Part shown: piece by piece, positions 39,358 to 48,045 of the stretch
Layout: every line of letters begins with the position of its first letter
How positions within the stretch are numbered: the first letter of the stretch is position 1
Assembly (NCBI RefSeq): GCF_011045835.1
Contig: NZ_CP047349.1
Coordinates: 2,108,001-2,172,000, forward strand
DNA from: Proteus terrae subsp. cibarius
Lineage (GTDB): Bacteria; Pseudomonadota; Gammaproteobacteria; Enterobacterales; Enterobacteriaceae
Reading direction: 5' to 3'
Length of the DNA stretch: 64,000 nt
Translations under genes and position numbers: made by a program
The notes under the pieces: generated by a model
Told to the model about the DNA's origin: nothing
The model's database searches: none
The model's input: the letters and a program-made list of their open reading frames with translations, nothing else

Positions 39358-42228
39358 TTAGGCAATTAAATAATGATACAAACTTAATTCTATCGAATAA
39401 TGTAAACGCAAATGCATTGATACAATAGAGTGTGTTTTTCCTCCATCGATCTCTGTTGCTTGCTCATCCATAATCGAATCTTCAACGATATCAGCTGGGC
39501 CTAAATAATAAAATTCTGTACCTTCAGAATCATCTTTTTTAATAAAAAAATGTATTACAGCTGTTTTATCTTTTTGAGATTGAAATATTTCAAGCATTGG
39601 TCCTGAATTTCGTGTTTGCTTAGACTTACTATACCATTTGATAAGATCTGGACTTAATATCTTATCTTCATAATGCACCTTGGAATTCAAATCTTCCGTT
39701 TTTTGATAAGTTGTGAAAATAGGCAGTGTGTTATGTTTAAGGCGATAACCATAAATAGTACTTGATTCGTCCTTATGCCAATTTAATAATCGACATATAT
39801 CTTTTCTACTGTAACGCTCATACAGTTTTAATGGTGTAGATGAAGAGTATTTTTTATTTTTCGCTTTTGCTACATTTATAATATCTAAGAAGCGATTTTT
39901 AAACTCTTGATTACATTCTAATAGATTTTTTATTTCTGATGCCAGAATATAATTTTCTGATGCCTCATCATAAATAACTAAAGAAGATCCACCATACCTT
40001 TTTCGTTCAATCTCTCCCCAAAAATCATAATTCAATATTCTTTGGACAGAAATTATAGTTTCTACTGTATAACTAACTTGATTATCATCTAAAACTTTTA
40101 AATAATTAGCATGTAATAATGTAGATTGGATATATAAAGTTTCTAATAATAAAACCTCATGTAAGCGTTTACCATTTAATAACTCCCTCATTAAAAACAG
40201 CAAAACGGCATCCGCATACACCCCAAAAGTTTTTATGGGTTGTCCTTCCATTGAGGCAATAAAGTCATCATATGTTTTATATGAACTGGCTATAACACTA
40301 GGATCTACACTATTATTGGTAATAAAATCCAACAATAACGGGATACGGCCTATACGGTTTTTTAAATCAATGTAAGCCTTTTTGATGGATCGAACACTAT
40401 CAAGTTTGACGGAAGAAATAGCCTTAAGCACTCTCTCCTGTGCTATTTTTTCAAAGCTAATATTACTCAAACCATATAAATTACCAGGATCAATAGCTGC
40501 TCGTCTGATACTTTCTTTATTCAATGAGTTATCACCCATCAAGGCTATTGGGATCAAATAGTTCTTCTGATAATTCCCTATAAAATCAATAACAACTAGA
40601 TATTCTTTAGTTGGAAATTTGCGCAATCCTCTACCTAGTTGCTGAATGAATATGATGCTTGATTCCGTTTGTCTCATCATAATCACTTGATTTAAACATT
40701 GAATATCAATGCCTTCATTAAATATATCCACAACAAAAATATACTGAATTTCTCCAACTTCAAGCCGCTTAATAGTGTGTGCTCTATATTCCTGTGGATC
40801 TTCTCCCGACAATGCTACAGTTCTATAATTTCTATTATTGAATTCATCTGAAAGATCTCTTGCTTCATCTAGTGAACGACAAAATATTAAACCTTTGGGT
40901 GAATCACCTGAATACCCATAATATTCTATTTTTTCAATTAGAAAATCGACTCGCTCGTCACTAACTAAATGTTTCAGATTGGATAAATTATCAATTAATT
41001 CGCCATTAAGCTCATAATCCACCACGCCAAAATAATGAAAAGGCGCAACTAAATCCATTTCTAATGCGTCTTTCAAGCGGATCTCATATGCAACGTTATA
41101 GTTAAACATTTCAAAAATATTAAATCCATCTGTTCTTTCTGGCGTAGCAGTCATACCAAGTAAAAATTTCGGTTTAAAATAATCTAAAATTTTTTGATAT
41201 GAAGTAGCACCAACTTTATGGACTTCATCAATAATAATATAATCAAAATAATCAGCTGAAAACTTATCTAAGTGTTCTGTCTGTGACAAAGTTTGTATTG
41301 TCGCAAAAAGATAATTAGCGTTTAAATTTTTTTGATTTCCCGAAAAGATACCATATTCAATCTCGGATGAAGCGGGAATAATTTTTTTAAAGCTTTCGGA
41401 TGCCTTTAATAAAATTTGTTCTCTGTGTGCCAGAAACAGCATTCTCTTGGGTTTAGCATTTTGTATTTCAAAGGCAGATAAATATGTTTTACCACTTCCG
41501 GTAGCAGAAATAATAAGCGCTTTTTTTTTATCTTGATCTCTTAAAGCCTTAAGATTTAGCAAAGCATCTTGCTGCATTTTATTTGGTTTAATTATGTCTG
41601 TATTAACTACTTTAGATATTGAGTTATCTTGCGGGTATAGCTTGTTATTTTTCTGATATTCAATCGTATATTTATTGATAAAAACCAAATCTAATAATTC
41701 ACTAGCTCCCCACTCATCTTCAAATATATCTCGTAATTTTTTATAGATATCACCATCTTGATAGCTCGTAATAGCAAGATTCCATTCATAATTTATCTTT
41801 AATGCATTTGCCGTTAGATTTGAGCTACCAATAATTGTAGTTGAGTAATTTTCATAATGAAAAAAATAGCCTTTGGCATGGAATCCCTGCTTTGTTGAAA
41901 TCTTCACTTCTAAATTAGAGATTTTTAGTAATTCTTTAAATGTATCAGGATGGTTAAATGTTAAATAATCTGATGTTAGAAGTCGGCCAGTAATTCCTCT
42001 AAGAGACAAATCTGACAAGATTGTTTTAAGTAGAGATAAGCCCGATTTAGTCACAAAAGCGACCGCAATATCAAATGATTTTACATTTTTTAATCGATCA
42101 ATAATGCCTGACAACAATTGATCATCATAACTTTGATTTGTAAAAACCTCAGCTTTAAGGTGATCTTTCGCTTGTATCTGATGATCTACAAAGCTGTGTA
42201 AAATAGACTGCTTAAAATCTTTATGCAT
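39358..42228 (-). CDS. PLD-domain SF2 helicase with DUF3427-type C-terminus
   Basis: A 956-residue nucleic-acid enzyme. The N-terminal third (about 30-180) is a phospholipase D-like nuclease domain with HAKGYFF (His117, Lys119) and GSSNLT (about 134-139). A superfamily 2 helicase core follows: Walker A ATGSGKT (242-248), DEVH at 334-337, MTATPERTD, and motif VI QQLGRGLRKF. The last 350 residues fit the DUF3427 family of bacterial PLD-helicase fusions. The active role is likely DNA cleavage and unwinding, in defence or repair; this is not proven. It overlaps the Nudix gene by 8 nt (ATGCATAA), so translation is coupled. It sits in an island between tRNA-Leu-derived repeats. Confidence 0.85.
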   Translation of the reverse strand: MHKDFKQSILHSFVDHQIQAKDHLKAEVFTNQSYDDQLLSGIIDRLKNVKSFDIAVAFVTKSGLSLLKTILSDLSLRGITGRLLTSDYLTFNHPDTFKELLKISNLEVKISTKQGFHAKGYFFHYENYSTTIIGSSNLTANALKINYEWNLAITSYQDGDIYKKLRDIFEDEWGASELLDLVFINKYTIEYQKNNKLYPQDNSISKVVNTDIIKPNKMQQDALLNLKALRDQDKKKALIISATGSGKTYLSAFEIQNAKPKRMLFLAHREQILLKASESFKKIIPASSEIEYGIFSGNQKNLNANYLFATIQTLSQTEHLDKFSADYFDYIIIDEVHKVGATSYQKILDYFKPKFLLGMTATPERTDGFNIFEMFNYNVAYEIRLKDALEMDLVAPFHYFGVVDYELNGELIDNLSNLKHLVSDERVDFLIEKIEYYGYSGDSPKGLIFCRSLDEARDLSDEFNNRNYRTVALSGEDPQEYRAHTIKRLEVGEIQYIFVVDIFNEGIDIQCLNQVIMMRQTESSIIFIQQLGRGLRKFPTKEYLVVIDFIGNYQKNYLIPIALMGDNSLNKESIRRAAIDPGNLYGLSNISFEKIAQERVLKAISSVKLDSVRSIKKAYIDLKNRIGRIPLLLDFITNNSVDPSVIASSYKTYDDFIASMEGQPIKTFGVYADAVLLFLMRELLNGKRLHEVLLLETLYIQSTLLHANYLKVLDDNQVSYTVETIISVQRILNYDFWGEIERKRYGGSSLVIYDEASENYILASEIKNLLECNQEFKNRFLDIINVAKAKNKKYSSSTPLKLYERYSRKDICRLLNWHKDESSTIYGYRLKHNTLPIFTTYQKTEDLNSKVHYEDKILSPDLIKWYSKSKQTRNSGPMLEIFQSQKDKTAVIHFFIKKDDSEGTEFYYLGPADIVEDSIMDEQATEIDGGKTHSIVSMHLRLHYSIELSLYHYLIA

Positions 42229-42631
42229 TGCGACTCTCTTCTTTTAAGATTTTTTCAACAGCAGAGATATCAGCGGGGGCCCAATTTAAAGTTAGTAGCT
42301 CAGAAATAGGAGTCCACATTCCTTTTTCATGTTCGTATAATTGAATCTTTCCACTTTGAAGAACTGACTTATAAACACTTAAATTAACATTTATATTCTC
42401 ATATTCGTGTAAATGAGTATCGATATGTGCTTGTACCAGTATTTCACATCCTAATTCTTCTTGAATTTCTCGTTTAAGTGCCTCTTCAGGAGTTTCACCG
42501 GGTTCGATTTTACCTCCAGGGAATTCCCATAATCCTGGCAAGCTCATTTTTTGAGATCTTAAGGCACAAAATATTTCATTTTTTTCGTTATACATTGCAG
42601 CTGCAACAACATAAATAGTTTTTTTAGTCAT
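42221..42631 (-). CDS. Nudix hydrolase, MutT-like
   Basis: A 136-residue pyrophosphohydrolase. The Nudix box is perfect: G40-x5-E46-x7-R54-E55-I-x-E58-E59-x-G61, preceded by LPGLWEFPGG as in MutT. Such enzymes remove 8-oxo-dGTP or other modified nucleotides, and the C-terminal WTPISELLTLNWAPAD agrees with the MutT branch. It is the first gene of a pair with the PLD-helicase. This linkage suggests a nucleotide-related step of the same system rather than general MutT housekeeping (inference). Confidence 0.88.
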   Translation of the reverse strand: MTKKTIYVVAAAMYNEKNEIFCALRSQKMSLPGLWEFPGGKIEPGETPEEALKREIQEELGCEILVQAHIDTHLHEYENINVNLSVYKSVLQSGKIQLYEHEKGMWTPISELLTLNWAPADISAVEKILKEESRNA

Positions 42632-43337
42632 AAATCTGGAATACCTAATACAATATTTATTTGAATACCCTCAGTATATACATTTATTTACCATATATTC
42701 CTTATATTCATCTCTTTTTGAAAATTATTGAAAATAATTTTTTAAACAACAAAAATGGTCAATGGCTTAATTTCAAACAAGTAAGGATCATAGATCGCTC
42801 TGATAGTTGTGTAAGATTTTCTAATCCACTCCGATTTCTTTTTTATGCTATTCCTTCGGGTCATTCGAACTATTTACCTATCTCACTCTTGTATCTTATT
42901 TTCTCTAAGATCTCCGATGAATATCTGATGGATGCTAGAGCAACAGACACTGTTCAAAAATGCAGGATCCAAATAGAAATGATAGTTTGGGATATTGCTA
43001 ATAGGGAGTCGAATGCAATACTCTGACGCGTACTCGATACTCATCAAAATGATGCTACTTTTAACTAAACAGCTAATAAAATATCCAGAGTAAGAATAAT
43101 CGAAGGTGTGAATAGCTTATCCGGTGGAAGTGATTATTATGGATAAAGAATTTAATTTACTTTGGAATAGCAACCAAGCCATATCTAATATGGCTTTAAA
43201 CAAATCTACCTATGTTTGATTGACCATCCAAATATGTTGCTAAAGATAGTCTTAATATCACTTTTTAGCAGCTTGTTGATTGATACGGTTAAAGTTTTTG
43301 CCGTACCAATATGAAAAGAAAAATATTATCCATAAAG
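42632..43337. other. island right end with no convincing gene
   Basis: About 700 bp between the Nudix gene and the tRNA-Leu terminator. An open frame at 42661-43026 on the plus strand (121 codons) has no ribosome site and no recognisable domain. A short palindrome, AGCCATAT-N3-ATATGGCT, lies near 43177-43195. The region probably holds the Nudix promoter and decayed sequence of the insertion. No integrase is visible. Confidence 0.45.
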
Positions 43338-43370
43338 AAAAAAACGGACCTCATTGAGGTCCGCTTTTTT
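43338..43370 (-). terminator. terminator of the Gly-Cys-Leu tRNA operon
   Basis: The near-perfect palindrome CGGACCTCA-T-TGAGGTCCG is bounded by T-runs on the minus strand, 4 bp beyond the last tRNA-Leu. Confidence 0.9.
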
Positions 43371-43373
43371 ATA

Positions 43374-43460
43374 TGGTGCCCAGGGCGGGACTTGAACCCG
43401 CACAGCCTTACAGCCGAGGGATTTTAAATCCCTTGTGTCTACCGATTTCACCACCTGGGC
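43374..43460 (-). tRNA. leuZ: tRNA-Leu (anticodon TAA), copy 1
   Basis: An 87-nt type II tRNA with acceptor GCCCAGG / CCTGGGC, loop TTTAAAA giving anticodon TAA, a long variable arm, T-loop GGTTCAAGTCC and encoded CCA. It is identical, as far as read, to the two copies at 43628-43714 and 43841-43927. It is the last gene of the operon. Confidence 0.97.
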
Positions 43461-43591
43461 TAAATTGTATTTACTTGTTACACTTAATACCCGTTTATCA
43501 AACAAGATAGATAACAAATAAATTTAAAGCATTCACTTCTAAACTAACTTTAGTTTTTACTCTTCTCTCACCAACTTGCTTGCTAATGGAA

Positions 43592-43620
43592 GAAAAAACG
43601 GACCTAACTTAAGGTCCGCT
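43592..43620 (-). terminator. terminator-like hairpin between tRNA-Leu copies 2 and 1
   Basis: CGGACCT-N6-AGGTCCG is followed on the minus strand by a T-run. It is a diverged copy of the operon terminator, which suggests that the duplicated unit was tRNA plus terminator. Copy 1 may need read-through. Confidence 0.8.
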
Positions 43621-43627
43621 ATTTGTA

Positions 43628-43714
43628 TGGTGCCCAGGGCGGGACTTGAACCCGCACAGCCTTACAGCCGAGGGATTTTAAATCCCTTGTGTCTACCGAT
43701 TTCACCACCTGGGC
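43628..43714 (-). tRNA. leuZ: tRNA-Leu (anticodon TAA), copy 2
   Basis: 87 nt with the same acceptor, anticodon loop TTTAAAA, variable arm and CCA as the other two Leu copies. It has its own downstream hairpin. Confidence 0.97.
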
Positions 43715-43840
43715 TAAATTCTGTGGTGCGTCCGTAAATTCTTATTACTAAGAGAGATACTGGTATGGACGACTTATTACTTACTTCTCAATGCCATTCA
43801 CAATGGACTTTTTTGCACCAAACTCTTTATCTAAAAGAGA

Positions 43841-43927
43841 TGGTGCCCAGGGCGGGACTTGAACCCGCACAGCCTTACAGCCGAGGGATTTTAAATCCCT
43901 TGTGTCTACCGATTTCACCACCTGGGC
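43841..43927 (-). tRNA. leuZ: tRNA-Leu (anticodon TAA), copy 3
   Basis: 87 nt with the same body as copies 1 and 2. It is only 5 bp from tRNA-Cys and corresponds in position to E. coli leuZ. The spacer to copy 2 is 126 bp and shows no terminator of the same kind. Confidence 0.97.
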
Positions 43928-43932
43928 ATTAA

Positions 43933-44006
43933 TGGAGGCGCGTCCCGGAATCGAACCGAGGTACACGGATTTGCAATCCGCTGCATGACCACTCTGCCAA
44001 CGCGCC
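43933..44006 (-). tRNA. cysT: tRNA-Cys (anticodon GCA)
   Basis: A 74-nt tRNA with acceptor GGCGCGT, anticodon loop with GCA, T-arm GGTTCGATTCC and encoded CCA. Middle gene of the Gly-Cys-Leu operon, as in E. coli. Confidence 0.97.
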
Positions 44007-44031
44007 TCAACTGCTCAATCTCATTAGAGAT

Positions 44032-44107
<76 letters not shown>

Positions 44108-44170
44108 TTTACCGAACTTGCTGATTTACTTATTTATTTCCGTAAACCGTTGTGCCTTTCGATGCGTTGC

Positions 44171-44198
44171 ATTCTACTGATTTCCTGAATCTAGTCAA
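44171..44198 (-). promoter_or_regulatory. sigma-70 promoter of the tRNA operon
   Basis: On the minus strand TTGACT (44198-44193) and TAGAAT (44176-44171) are spaced by 16 bp and followed by a GC-rich GCAACGC stretch. The tRNA-Gly gene begins about 64 bp on. The -35 box lies just past the pgsA stop at 44249, so the operon is separate from pgsA-uvrC. Confidence 0.78.
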
Positions 44199-44248
44199 CA
44201 CTATATTTGCATCTTTTTGACTGTTCGGTGAATTTTCAGTCATTTCGA

Positions 44249-44797
44249 TCAACCTTCGCGCAAATCTGACCATGCAGCGCTCAAATATTGAAACATTGAC
44301 CAGAATGTCAACACAGTTGCAATATATAATAAAGCGAATCCAAACCACTCCGCTTCAACAGTAGGACGCCATAATAACACAACCAGTGAACCCATTTGTG
44401 CGGTTGTCTTCACTTTTCCTATCCAAGAAACTGCAACACTATTACGCTTTCCTAATTCAGCCATCCATTCTCTTAGTGAAGAAATGATAATTTCACGAGC
44501 AATCATGGTTGCTGCGGGTAAGGTTATCCACCACTCATGATAGTATTCAGTAATTAAAACAAGTGCTGTTGCAACCATTACTTTATCCGCTACTGGGTCA
44601 AGAAAAGCCCCGAAGCGAGTAGTTTGTTTCCATCTACGTGCTAAAAAACCATCAAACCAGTCAGTTGCAGCTGCTACCATAAAAATAATAGCGCAGACTA
44701 AGGGAGCATCTTTGAATGGTAAATAAAACACCAAAACAAAGAATGGGATTAATGCGACACGAAATAGAGTTAGCCAAGTTGGGATATTTAGTTGCAT
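44249..44797 (-). CDS. pgsA: CDP-diacylglycerol-glycerol-3-phosphate 3-phosphatidyltransferase
   Basis: Inner-membrane enzyme making phosphatidylglycerol phosphate, the first committed step to PG and cardiolipin. The 182 residues equal E. coli PgsA. The CDP-alcohol phosphatidyltransferase motif D-x2-DG-x2-AR-x8-G-x3-D-x3-D is seen in [27 protein letters not shown]. Several membrane helices follow. It lies after uvrC, a conserved order. Confidence 0.96.
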   Translation of the reverse strand: MQLNIPTWLTLFRVALIPFFVLVFYLPFKDAPLVCAIIFMVAAATDWFDGFLARRWKQTTRFGAFLDPVADKVMVATALVLITEYYHEWWITLPAATMIAREIIISSLREWMAELGKRNSVAVSWIGKVKTTAQMGSLVVLLWRPTVEAEWFGFALLYIATVLTFWSMFQYLSAAWSDLREG

Positions 44798-44852
44798 AGC
44801 GTTCTACACGACCTAGAAAAGTGAGAGTTATTAATATGGTGCATCAATACAC

Positions 44853-46685
44853 TTAGTGTTTCAACGCATTAAAAATTTTTTCTGCTAATGCAGTCGAAAT
44901 TGTGGGGACTTTCGCAATTTCTTCAACACTTGCGTCTCGCAAAGCTTGTAGCCCTCCCATATATTTCAACAACATTTGACGACGTTTAGGCCCTACACCT
45001 TCAATAGATTCTAACGAACTAGTATTTTTCACTTTTGCTCTACGCTGACGATGTCCAGTTATTGCATGACGATGCGATTCATCACGAATATGTTGGATCA
45101 AATGCAACGCAGGTGAATCCGAAGGTAATGCCATCCCTTCACCTTCTGGCACAAAAAACAAGGTTTCAAGCCCTGCTTTACGATCACTCCCTTTTGCGAC
45201 ACCTATTAATTTCGGGTGTGATTTGTCCCAATCAACATCAAGAGAATCAAATACCTCTATTGCTTGTGCTAATTGCCCTTTACCACCATCGATAAAGATA
45301 ATATCTGGAACCTTAGTCTCTTCTAATGATTTACCATAACGTCGAGTGAGCACCTGATTCATCGCCGCATAATCATCACCAGGAGTAATACCACTGATAT
45401 TATAGCGCCTATATTCAGATTTTAATGGGCCATTCATGTCAAATACTACACATGAAGCCACAGTTTGCTCTCCCATAGTGTGACTAATATCAAAACATTC
45501 CATTCGTTTTATCTCTTTCATGCCAAGAAGAGACATCAACGAGGTATAACGTTGTGAAATTGTCGATTGCTCGACTTGTTTTGAAGCAAATGCTGTTGCT
45601 GCGTTTGTTCTGGCTAATTTTAAATAACGAGCTCTATCACCGCGCGGTTTTGTTTGAATTTGAATTTTTCGCCCTGCTATTGAAGAAATAGACTCAGAAA
45701 GAATGGCTTTATCTTCTAAATTAAAATCAAGCAAGATTTCAGTTGGTAAAGTTCGAATTGCACTACCTTGTAAATAAAATTGGCCAATAAAAGTCTGAAC
45801 AACTTCATCAATTGAGGTATTTGCGGGGACTTTAGGAAAATAACTCCGACTTCCCAACACTTTACCTTGACGGAAAAAGAGAACATAAACACAAGCAATC
45901 GCACCATTAAAAGCGACACTGATCACATCAAGATCATCACCAATATTAGCGACAAATTGTTTTTCAGTCACTTGCCTTACCGCTTGGATTTGATCACGAA
46001 TGCGAGCGGCCTCTTCAAAATGTAACTCTTGGCTTGCTTCTTCCATACGTTTAACCAATCCTTCAATAACTTGCGAATCATCACCTGAAAGAAAAAGTCG
46101 TACATAATTAACTTGTTGAGCATATTCTTCATCAGAAACATAACCTTTTACACAAGGTGCAAGACAGCGGCCAATTTGATATTGCAAACAAGGTCTTGAA
46201 CGATTGCGATACACACTGTCTTCGCATTGACGAATAGGAAACAATTTTTGCATTAACGCCAATGTTTCTCTTACTGCAAAAGAGTTAGGGAAAGGCCCAA
46301 AATATTCCCCTTTCGCATGTTTTGCACCGCGGTAACTAGCAAGTCTAGGGTGTTTATCACCACTTAAATAGATATAAGGATAGGATTTATCATCGCGTAA
46401 CAACACATTATAGCGAGGTTGATAACGCTGGATGTAGCTATGTTCAAGCAATAAAGCTTCTGTTTCTGTATGGGTGATCGTGACATCAATATTGGTGATG
46501 CACTTCACTAAAGCTTCAGTCTTACGGCTATTTACTTGTGTACGGAAATAGCTCGAAAGCCTTTTTTTCAGATCTTTAGCTTTGCCAACATAGATTACTG
46601 TGTCTGTCGCATCATACATCCGATAAACACCTGGTTTATCTGTGACTCGGCTTAAGAATGCTTTGGCGTCAAATTTGTCTTCCAC
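44853..46685 (-). CDS. uvrC: excinuclease ABC subunit C
   Basis: Dual-incision nuclease of nucleotide excision repair. The 610 residues equal E. coli UvrC. The N-terminal GIY-YIG domain begins [31 protein letters not shown] (shown in part), the UvrB-binding UVR motif is near 205-240, the RNase H-like domain has the DFDISH-type Asp (CFDISHTMG) and IDGGKGQ, and two HhH motifs end the protein ([13 protein letters not shown]). The start overlaps the end of the uvrY-like gene by 17 bp, so they share a transcript. Confidence 0.97.
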   Translation of the reverse strand: MEDKFDAKAFLSRVTDKPGVYRMYDATDTVIYVGKAKDLKKRLSSYFRTQVNSRKTEALVKCITNIDVTITHTETEALLLEHSYIQRYQPRYNVLLRDDKSYPYIYLSGDKHPRLASYRGAKHAKGEYFGPFPNSFAVRETLALMQKLFPIRQCEDSVYRNRSRPCLQYQIGRCLAPCVKGYVSDEEYAQQVNYVRLFLSGDDSQVIEGLVKRMEEASQELHFEEAARIRDQIQAVRQVTEKQFVANIGDDLDVISVAFNGAIACVYVLFFRQGKVLGSRSYFPKVPANTSIDEVVQTFIGQFYLQGSAIRTLPTEILLDFNLEDKAILSESISSIAGRKIQIQTKPRGDRARYLKLARTNAATAFASKQVEQSTISQRYTSLMSLLGMKEIKRMECFDISHTMGEQTVASCVVFDMNGPLKSEYRRYNISGITPGDDYAAMNQVLTRRYGKSLEETKVPDIIFIDGGKGQLAQAIEVFDSLDVDWDKSHPKLIGVAKGSDRKAGLETLFFVPEGEGMALPSDSPALHLIQHIRDESHRHAITGHRQRRAKVKNTSSLESIEGVGPKRRQMLLKYMGGLQALRDASVEEIAKVPTISTALAEKIFNALKH

Positions 46686-47328
46686 TTTGTAAATGACTCT
46701 CTATCTCAATTAACCCATAACGTATTGCTATATGTGTTAATTCTACATCACCTGAGATTTTAAGTTTACTAAACATTCGGTAGCGATAGCTATTTACTGT
46801 TTTTGTATTAATATTCAGCTCACTTGCAATTTGTGCGATTTTTTTTCCTCTAATGATCATCGACATAATTTGCAATTCTCGTTCAGATAGATGATGTAAC
46901 GGATTTAATTCTTGCTGTAGTTTTGTGAGTGCGATTTCCATAGCTAACTCTTGGCTTATATATCGTTGACCGATACAAACTTGTCGAATAGCTTGCAGAA
47001 TATTTTCACAAGAAGTATCAACGACAATAAAGCCTTCGATACCTAATTGAAGAAGTGTTATTGATAATATAGAGTCTATTTTTGGTGAAATAACAATAAT
47101 TTTAATTGATAAAGATGATCGCTTTATTCTTTTTATAGAATCAATTAATGACACTGAAGGTACTGAATAAATAATAATAAGATTAACCGAAAATTGTCGA
47201 CAATAACGAAATGCATCATTTTCATCATTCATCACCTTTCGGATATTGATTTTTTTAATCTGACTAAGAAGTGTTTTTATTCCCAAGCTAAATATTTCAA
47301 CTCGACTTATTATCAATGTATTGATCAA
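46669..47328 (-). CDS. uvrY: UvrY/SirA-like regulator with a degenerate receiver
   Basis: A 219-residue NarL-family regulator. In E. coli UvrY is phosphorylated by BarA and turns on CsrB/CsrC RNAs. The C-terminal LuxR HTH (about 145-210) is nearly as in E. coli, with [10 protein letters not shown] and [32 protein letters not shown] (in part). The receiver (1-120) keeps the length and hydrophobic pattern but has lost its chemistry: the phosphoacceptor Asp54 is Tyr, the acidic pair at 8-9 is Ser-Arg, and the conserved Lys is Val. It starts with TTG, 5 nt after AGGAGAG. It lies ahead of uvrC as in E. coli. It probably acts without phosphorylation, or through another input. Confidence 0.88.
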   Translation of the reverse strand: MINTLIISRVEIFSLGIKTLLSQIKKINIRKVMNDENDAFRYCRQFSVNLIIIYSVPSVSLIDSIKRIKRSSLSIKIIVISPKIDSILSITLLQLGIEGFIVVDTSCENILQAIRQVCIGQRYISQELAMEIALTKLQQELNPLHHLSERELQIMSMIIRGKKIAQIASELNINTKTVNSYRYRMFSKLKISGDVELTHIAIRYGLIEIESHLQSGRQI

Positions 47329-47474
47329 TAAAACTCTCCTTTTAAATCAAAACAAAACATAACAAAAAACATTAGATCAACTTGTTATAAACTTTAAAGA
47401 AAACATCATACTATACTAAAAAATAGTAACCTAACTCTTTCTTAGTGTTACTTAATGTTTATTTAATAAATATC

Positions 47475-47508
47475 ATAAAAAAAGACTCATATAGAAAAGA
47501 GTCTTAAA
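47475..47508 (-). terminator. terminator of the GFA-domain gene
   Basis: AAGACTC / GAGTCTT stem with a 10-nt loop and a T-run on the minus strand, about 37 bp after the stop. Confidence 0.8.
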
Positions 47509-47544
47509 AGAATAAAAAATCCAAAAAACTAATAAATTAAAATA

Positions 47545-47949
47545 TTATTTATTAAACATACTCATAATCTCTTGCTCTGTTAGCATTGGTGTTTTTTCTA
47601 CAAAATTATAATAAAGAGGTTTGCTATCTATATAAATTTGTATTGTTAGTTTGCTTTCTTTTGCATCAGGAAATAATCCTGCTGATACATAGTAAGTATG
47701 GGATTCTTTTAAATGATAAAAAAGATGAGAGCCACAATGCTTACAAAATGCTCGTTCTCCCCATAAAGATGAATCATAGCGTGTTATATTTTCTTCACCT
47801 TTAATTTTCAAATCTGATTTACAATCAATCGAAAAACCTGGGCCACCATTCCAACGCAAACACATACTACAATGACAAACACTGAGCGCAGATATATCTT
47901 GTGTTGTCGATAGTTTAACTTTACCGCATAAACATTGACCTTGATGCAT
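47545..47949 (-). CDS. GFA-domain (CENP-V fold) zinc protein
   Basis: A 134-residue protein with the zinc-cysteine pattern of the glutathione-dependent formaldehyde-activating family: CLCGKV at the N-terminus, CHCSMC in the centre and FCKHCGSHLFY later. Many members have no proven activity, so a role in formaldehyde handling is only a family guess. The second Met is the start: AGGAGAG sits 6 nt before it, while an earlier frame start adds ten unlike residues. It is downstream of the DUF2339-gene stop-to-start gap on the opposite side of that gene but on the same strand. Confidence 0.8.
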   Translation of the reverse strand: MHQGQCLCGKVKLSTTQDISALSVCHCSMCLRWNGGPGFSIDCKSDLKIKGEENITRYDSSLWGERAFCKHCGSHLFYHLKESHTYYVSAGLFPDAKESKLTIQIYIDSKPLYYNFVEKTPMLTEQEIMSMFNK

Positions 47950-48045
47950 TATAACTCTCCTCTTCGTTAAATCATGCACTAACCATTTAAGGTTATATGC
48001 ATGATTTAATTACTAAAACAAACACAACACAAGCTAAAGCATGAC

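Noticed and set aside
39358..42228. Helicase as a Type I restriction HsdR or Mokosh component
   Set aside because: No HsdM/HsdS partner is present, and the domain order (N-terminal PLD, SF2 core, DUF3427-like end) does not fit the SF1-based Mokosh proteins as I know them.
42661..43026. 121-codon plus-strand frame after the Nudix gene
   Set aside because: No ribosome site, no recognisable domain, and AT-rich composition that yields long frames by chance. Kept only as part of the gene-free description.
43326..43517. Frames over the tRNA-Leu copies giving a repeated peptide (also at 43781-43966)
   Set aside because: They translate the tRNA-Leu itself; the repeated peptide simply reflects the repeated tRNA.
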